A stretch of 64,000 nucleotides of DNA, taken from the NCBI RefSeq assembly GCF_963853665.1, contig NZ_OY970459.1, forward strand, positions 1,178,001 through 1,242,000. Reading direction: 5' to 3'. Below are positions 58,629-64,000 of the stretch, in pieces. Source of the stretch: Mycobacterium decipiens (GTDB lineage: Bacteria; Actinomycetota; Actinomycetes; Mycobacteriales; Mycobacteriaceae). Every line of letters starts with the position of its first letter. The first letter of the stretch is position 1. The position numbers were made by a program, and so were the translations under genes. The notes under the pieces are model-generated. The model was not told the DNA's origin. It made no database searches and worked only from the letters and a program-made list of their open reading frames with translations.

Positions 58629-59260
58629 GCGCCCCAGGCACTATTGTCGCGCCTGTGAAGCGGGTTCCCTACGCCGAGGCATCGCGAGCACTGTTGCGTG
58701 ATTCGGTCCTGGATGCGATGCGGGATCTGCTGCTGATACGGGACTGGTCCGCCATCACGCTGTCCGACGTGGCCCGCGCTGCGGGCATCAGCCGCCAGAC
58801 CATCTACAACGAATTCGGCTCCCGGCAGGGCCTGGCGCAGGGATACGCGTTGCGCCTGGCGGACAGGCTGGTCGACAACGTCCACGCATCTTTGGAAGCT
58901 AACGTCGGCAAGGTCTACGAATCGTTCCTACAGGGCTTCCGGTCGTTCTTCGCCGAGTCGGCGGCCGACCCGCTGGTGATCTCGCTACTCAGCGGGGTCG
59001 CCAAGCCCGATCTGCTGCAACTGATCACCACCGAAAGCGCGCCGATCATCACCCGCGCGTCGGCCCGACTGGCGACGGCATTCACCGATACCTGGGTAGC
59101 CACCACCGACGACGACGCCAACGTGTTGTCGCGTGCGATCGTGCGGTTGTGCCTGAGTTACGTGTCGATGCCGCCTGAGGCCGACCACGACGTCGCGGCG
59201 GACCTGGCGCGGTTGATGACGCCGTTCGCGGAGCGCCACGGTGTGATCAACGTCCCCTGA
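58625..59260 (+). CDS. TetR-family regulator of the alkB operon (Rv3249c-like)
   Basis: TetR regulator with helix-turn-helix [22 protein letters not shown] at about 38-59 and an all-alpha ligand domain, 211 aa. It is translationally coupled to rubB (ATGA), making it the fourth gene of the alkB operon and a likely autoregulator acting at the palindrome upstream of alkB. The M. tuberculosis counterpart has been crystallised with a bound fatty acid and linked to mmpL gene control, which suggests a long-chain lipid ligand. Confidence 0.92.
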   Translation: MSAPGTIVAPVKRVPYAEASRALLRDSVLDAMRDLLLIRDWSAITLSDVARAAGISRQTIYNEFGSRQGLAQGYALRLADRLVDNVHASLEANVGKVYESFLQGFRSFFAESAADPLVISLLSGVAKPDLLQLITTESAPIITRASARLATAFTDTWVATTDDDANVLSRAIVRLCLSYVSMPPEADHDVAADLARLMTPFAERHGVINVP

Positions 59261-59363
59261 CCTGCGGGGCTGACTGCCGGCGGCTACAGTGGCTGAAGAG
59301 CGTACCTAGGCTAAGTAGCCCGCTCGGATCCCTATGAGCTCCCAAAGAAGGATGAAAGACCCT

Positions 59364-60842
<1,479 letters not shown>

Positions 60843-60871
60843 GGCTCCGGCCGGCGCAATAGGCTGGTGCC

Positions 60872-61516
60872 GTGCTGGTCGCGATCGAAGGGGTTGACGG
60901 CGCGGGCAAGCGAACGCTGTCGCATGGTCTCAGCAAGGCGTTCGCGGACGCCGGAAAGTCGGTGGCCACGCTCGCATTCCCGCGATACGGACGTTCGATC
61001 ACCGCTGACATCGCGGCAGAGGCTCTGCACGGTGAGCACGGTGACCTCGCCTCATCGGTTTATGGCATGGCGATGCTGTTTGCGCTCGACCGCGCCGGCG
61101 CGGTCGATGAGCTGCAGGGGTTGCGTGGTGACTACGACGTGGTGATCCTGGATCGCTACGTCGCCTCGAGCGCGGCCTACAGCGCGGCGCGCCTGCATGA
61201 GGACGCCGCCGGGGAGGCCGTGGCCTGGGTGCAACGGATCGAGTTCCAGAGATTGGGCTTGCCCAAGCCGGACTGGCAGGTGCTGCTCGCGGTGTCCGTC
61301 GAGCTCGCCGGGGAACGGTCCCGCGGCCGGGCCCAACGCGAGCCGGGCCGGGCCCGGGACAGTTACGAACGCGATGCCGAACTTCAGCGGCGCACCGGGT
61401 CGGTGTACGCCGAGCTGGCCGCCGCGGGGTGGGGCGGCCCGTGGCTGGTTGTCGATGCGGACGTCGATCCCGGCCGGCTAGCGGCGACTTTGACCGCACC
61501 GGACGGGCGAGTTTGA
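60872..61516 (+). CDS. tmk: Thymidylate kinase Tmk
   Basis: Phosphorylates dTMP to dTDP. The P-loop is VAIEGVDGAGKRTL at about 3-16, the DR motif is ILDRYVAS near 93, and the LID region is ERSRGRAQREPGRARDSYE near 146. GTG start at 60872; 214 aa equals M. tuberculosis TMK, an established drug target. It lies 29 bp after sahH and 69 bp before mtrA. Confidence 0.95.
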   Translation: MLVAIEGVDGAGKRTLSHGLSKAFADAGKSVATLAFPRYGRSITADIAAEALHGEHGDLASSVYGMAMLFALDRAGAVDELQGLRGDYDVVILDRYVASSAAYSAARLHEDAAGEAVAWVQRIEFQRLGLPKPDWQVLLAVSVELAGERSRGRAQREPGRARDSYERDAELQRRTGSVYAELAAAGWGGPWLVVDADVDPGRLAATLTAPDGRV

Positions 61517-61585
61517 CGGTAATTGCCCTAATCAAGCGAGAAACGCCCGTGTGGTGCGCCAGTTTTGTCCCGATGTGGTGACACC

Positions 61586-62272
61586 ATGGACACCATGAGG
61601 CAAAGGATTTTGGTCGTTGATGACGACGCTTCGCTAGCTGAGATGTTGACCATCGTGCTACGCGGGGAGGGCTTCGACACCGCGGTCATCGGCGACGGTA
61701 CTCAGGCGCTGACCGCGGTGCGTGAGCTGCGCCCCGACCTGGTGCTATTGGATTTGATGCTGCCCGGTATGAACGGCATCGACGTGTGCCGGGTATTGCG
61801 CGCCGATTCCGGTGTTCCGATCGTGATGCTGACCGCCAAGACCGACACCGTGGATGTTGTGTTGGGTCTGGAGTCGGGCGCCGACGACTACATCATGAAG
61901 CCGTTCAAGCCCAAGGAGCTGGTGGCTCGGGTGCGGGCGCGGCTGCGTCGCAACGACGACGAGCCCGCCGAGATGTTGTCCATCGCCGACGTAGAAATCG
62001 ACGTGCCGGCGCACAAGGTCACTCGTAACGGCGAGCAGATATCGTTGACGCCGCTGGAATTCGACCTGTTGGTCGCATTGGCGCGTAAGCCGCGCCAGGT
62101 GTTTACTCGTGATGTGCTCCTCGAACAGGTGTGGGGCTACCGGCACCCGGCGGATACCCGCCTGGTGAATGTGCACGTCCAGCGGCTGCGGGCCAAGGTC
62201 GAGAAGGACCCGGAGAACCCGACTGTGGTGTTGACCGTCCGAGGAGTGGGCTACAAGGCCGGACCCCCGTGA
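61586..62272 (+). CDS. mtrA: Response regulator MtrA
   Basis: OmpR/PhoB-class response regulator, essential in M. tuberculosis, controlling dnaA, division and cell-wall genes. The receiver domain has the acidic pair in VVDDD at 10-14, phosphoacceptor Asp56 in LLDLMLPG and the conserved Lys in IMKPFKPKE. A winged-helix DNA-binding domain fills about 125-228. Start 61586 (MDTMRQRILVV) gives 228 aa, identical in length to the known protein; seven upstream codons are discounted. Its stop overlaps a MIRU-derived micro-ORF leading to mtrB. Confidence 0.97.
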   Translation: MDTMRQRILVVDDDASLAEMLTIVLRGEGFDTAVIGDGTQALTAVRELRPDLVLLDLMLPGMNGIDVCRVLRADSGVPIVMLTAKTDTVDVVLGLESGADDYIMKPFKPKELVARVRARLRRNDDEPAEMLSIADVEIDVPAHKVTRNGEQISLTPLEFDLLVALARKPRQVFTRDVLLEQVWGYRHPADTRLVNVHVQRLRAKVEKDPENPTVVLTVRGVGYKAGPP

Positions 62273-62321
62273 CCCCCGGTGACGATGCAGAGCGTCGAGA
62301 GGAGGAGCGGCGCCTTTGATG
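62269..62321 (+). repeat. MIRU-like unit linking mtrA and mtrB
   Basis: The 46-bp gap between mtrA and mtrB reads GACGATGCAGAGCGTCGAGA followed by GGAGGAGCGGCGC, clearly MIRU-derived though lacking the centre. It forms a 16-codon micro-ORF, GTG 62269 to TGA 62319 ([16 protein letters not shown]). The micro-ORF overlaps the mtrA stop (GTGA) and the mtrB start (TGATG), and has an internal GGAGGAG that would serve mtrB. Confidence 0.75.
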
Positions 62322-64000
62322 TTGGGCTCGCGGCGACGCATTCGGGGTCGCTGGGGGCGCTCTGGACCTATGACGCGCGGCTTGAGTGCGCTGAGTCGAG
62401 CCGTGGCTGTCGCGTGGCGCCGATCGCTGCAGCTGCGAGTCGTGGCGCTGACCCTTGGCCTCTCGTTGGCGGTTATTCTGGCGCTTGGCTTTGTGCTGAC
62501 CAGCCAGGTCACCAACCGCGTCCTGGACATTAAGGTCAGGGCCGCGATCGACCAGATCGAGCGGGCACGCACCACCGTTAGTGGGATCGTCAACGGTGAA
62601 GAGACCCGCTCACTGGACAGCAGCCTGCAACTTGCGCGCAACACCCTGACGTCGAAAACCGACCCCGCCTCGGGCGCCGGTCTCGCCGGTGCCTTCGATG
62701 CGGTGTTGATGGTGCCGGGTGATGGGCCGCGCGCTGCCTCGACCGCCGGGCCCGTCGATCAGGTGCCCAACGCGCTGCGCGGCTTCGTCAAGGCCGGACA
62801 GGCTGCCTACCAGTACGCCACGGTGCTGACCGAAGGTTTCTCCGGGCCGGCTCTGATCATTGGGACTCCGACTTCGTCACGGGTGCCCAACCTGGAGCTT
62901 TACCTGATATTTCCCCTGGCGAACGAGCAGGCCACGATCACGCTGGTGCGCGGCACGATGGCCACCGGCGGCCTGGTGCTGCTGGTTCTGCTCGCCGGTA
63001 TCGCGTTACTGGTCTCGCGTCAGGTGGTGGTGCCGGTGCGGTCGGCGTCACGGATCGCCGAACGGTTCGCTGAGGGGCATCTGTCCGAACGCATGCCGGT
63101 GCGCGGTGAAGATGACATGGCCCGGCTGGCGGTGTCGTTCAATGACATGGCCGAGAGCCTGTCTCGACAGATCACCCAGCTTGAGGAGTTCGGCAACCTA
63201 CAGCGCCGCTTCACCTCCGATGTCAGCCACGAACTGCGCACGCCGCTGACCACCGTGCGGATGGCCGCCGACCTGATCTACGACCACAGCTCCGACCTCG
63301 ACCCGACCTTGCGGCGGTCCACCGAGTTGATGGTCAGCGAGCTGGACCGGTTCGAGACGCTGCTCAACGACCTGCTGGAGATTTCGCGGCACGACGCCGG
63401 GGTGGCCGAGCTGTCCGTCGAGGCGGTCGATTTGCGCACGACGGTGAAAAACGCGCTCGGCAATGTGGGCCACCTGGCCGAGGAGACCGGCATCGAGTTG
63501 TTGGTGGATTTGCCCGCCGAGGAGGTGATCGCGGAGGTCGATGCGCGCCGGGTGGAACGGATACTGCGCAATCTGATCGCCAATGCCATCGACCATGCCG
63601 AACACAATCCGGTGCGGATCCGGATGGCCGCCGACGAAGACACGGTCGCCGTCACGGTGCGCGACTACGGCGTCGGGCTGCGGCCGGGTGAGGAGAAGCT
63701 GGTGTTCAGCCGGTTCTGGCGCTCGGATCCGTCGCGGGTCCGGCGGTCCGGGGGCACCGGGCTGGGTTTGGCGATCAGCATCGAGGACGCACGACTACAC
63801 CAGGGCCGGCTGGAAGCGTGGGGCGAGCCGGGCGAGGGTGCTTGCTTCCGGTTGACGCTTCCCCTGGTCCGCGGCCACAAGGTCACCACCAGCCCGCTGC
63901 CCATGAAGCCGATCCCGCAGCCGGCTCCGCAACCGATCCCGCAGCCGAATCCGCAACCGATCGCACCTGCGCACAAGGAGCGTCAGCGCCCACGCGAGCA
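62319..64000 (+). CDS. mtrB: Sensor histidine kinase MtrB, 3' partial
   Basis: Membrane sensor kinase that phosphorylates MtrA. ATG 62319 ([14 protein letters not shown]) gives 560 codons before the window ends; I remember 567 aa for M. tuberculosis, so only a few residues are missing. There are two membrane helices (about 46-66 and 214-234) around an extracytoplasmic domain. A HAMP domain follows, then the H-box [11 protein letters not shown] with phospho-His304. The N-box is [14 protein letters not shown]; the G-boxes are [10 protein letters not shown] and [10 protein letters not shown]. The C-terminus is Pro/Gln-rich tandem repeats ([14 protein letters not shown]). Confidence 0.97.
   Translation, partial: MLGSRRRIRGRWGRSGPMTRGLSALSRAVAVAWRRSLQLRVVALTLGLSLAVILALGFVLTSQVTNRVLDIKVRAAIDQIERARTTVSGIVNGEETRSLDSSLQLARNTLTSKTDPASGAGLAGAFDAVLMVPGDGPRAASTAGPVDQVPNALRGFVKAGQAAYQYATVLTEGFSGPALIIGTPTSSRVPNLELYLIFPLANEQATITLVRGTMATGGLVLLVLLAGIALLVSRQVVVPVRSASRIAERFAEGHLSERMPVRGEDDMARLAVSFNDMAESLSRQITQLEEFGNLQRRFTSDVSHELRTPLTTVRMAADLIYDHSSDLDPTLRRSTELMVSELDRFETLLNDLLEISRHDAGVAELSVEAVDLRTTVKNALGNVGHLAEETGIELLVDLPAEEVIAEVDARRVERILRNLIANAIDHAEHNPVRIRMAADEDTVAVTVRDYGVGLRPGEEKLVFSRFWRSDPSRVRRSGGTGLGLAISIEDARLHQGRLEAWGEPGEGACFRLTLPLVRGHKVTTSPLPMKPIPQPAPQPIPQPNPQPIAPAHKERQRPRE

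Noticed and set aside
63900..64000. Pro/Gln repeats at the mtrB end as a separate repeat element
   Set aside because: They are in frame within MtrB and match the known proline-rich C-terminal tail, so they are coding low complexity.

Overview
The window is a chromosomal segment from a slow-growing Mycobacterium closely related to, but probably not identical with, M. tuberculosis. This rests on high GC, WhiB2, the MtrA-MtrB two-component system, the coenzyme F420 genes fbiA/fbiB, dTDP-rhamnose and GDP-mannose cell-wall genes, AccA3/AccD5/AccE5, and 53-bp MIRU repeats. Gene order follows the M. tuberculosis H37Rv block Rv3300c down to Rv3245c, read in reverse; Rv numbers here are recognised from memory, not searched. 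Differences from what I remember of H37Rv point to a related species: a STAS gene behind sigF, a PPOX gene between sseA and maf, a Nudix gene behind the DNA methylase, a decayed oxidoreductase paralog, and no gene where I recall Rv3294c.

Layout. 1-10 kb: RluA-type pseudouridine synthase (5' end outside the window), sulfatase atsB, lipoprotein esterase lpqC, then the DNA-repair pair nei/lhr on the minus strand. 10-15.4 kb: a TetR regulator and a lysine-degradation module (pcd, an HglS-like 2-oxoadipate decarboxylase, lrpA, lat). 15.4-18.3 kb: the sigF stress locus (Rv3289c-usfY-rsbW-sigF) with SigF-type promoters, an unlisted 49-aa antisense membrane ORF and a convergent STAS gene. 18.5-26 kb: the acyl-CoA carboxylase region (accA3, sufE-like, sseA, PPOX, maf, accE5, accD5) with biotin ligase birA divergent. 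26-34 kb: PH-domain and GtrA membrane proteins, purK-MIRU-purE, fadE25, a SulP/carbonic anhydrase fusion and a CoA-transferase. 34-37.4 kb: a metal-transport cluster (CDF-like protein, ctpC, pacL1). 37.4-42.7 kb: cell-wall linker genes (lcp1, rmlD, wbbL, GDP-mannose pyrophosphorylase). 42.7-47.2 kb: an overlapping chain fbiA-fbiB-mamA-nudix. 47.6-52.9 kb: whiB2, two conserved small genes, then pmmA-tobH-manA. 52.9-56.9 kb: an FAD monooxygenase, its pseudogene paralog and an APC permease. 57-59.3 kb: the alkane hydroxylase operon alkB-rubA-rubB-tetR. 59.3-64 kb: sahH, tmk, mtrA and mtrB (3' end outside the window).

The most interesting signals are (i) MIRU units or relics at three gene junctions, each forming ATGA/GTGA/TGATG-linked micro-ORFs between neighbouring genes; (ii) a tiny membrane ORF inside the sigF locus with its own SigF-like promoter, antisense to the rsbW-sigF leader; (iii) an RsbW with a substituted N-box next to a STAS gene that overlaps the sigF 3' end; (iv) a complete-looking lysine-to-2-hydroxyglutarate route; and (v) a perfect palindrome over the alkB promoter. 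I saw no tRNA, rRNA, CRISPR array, prophage or insertion sequence.
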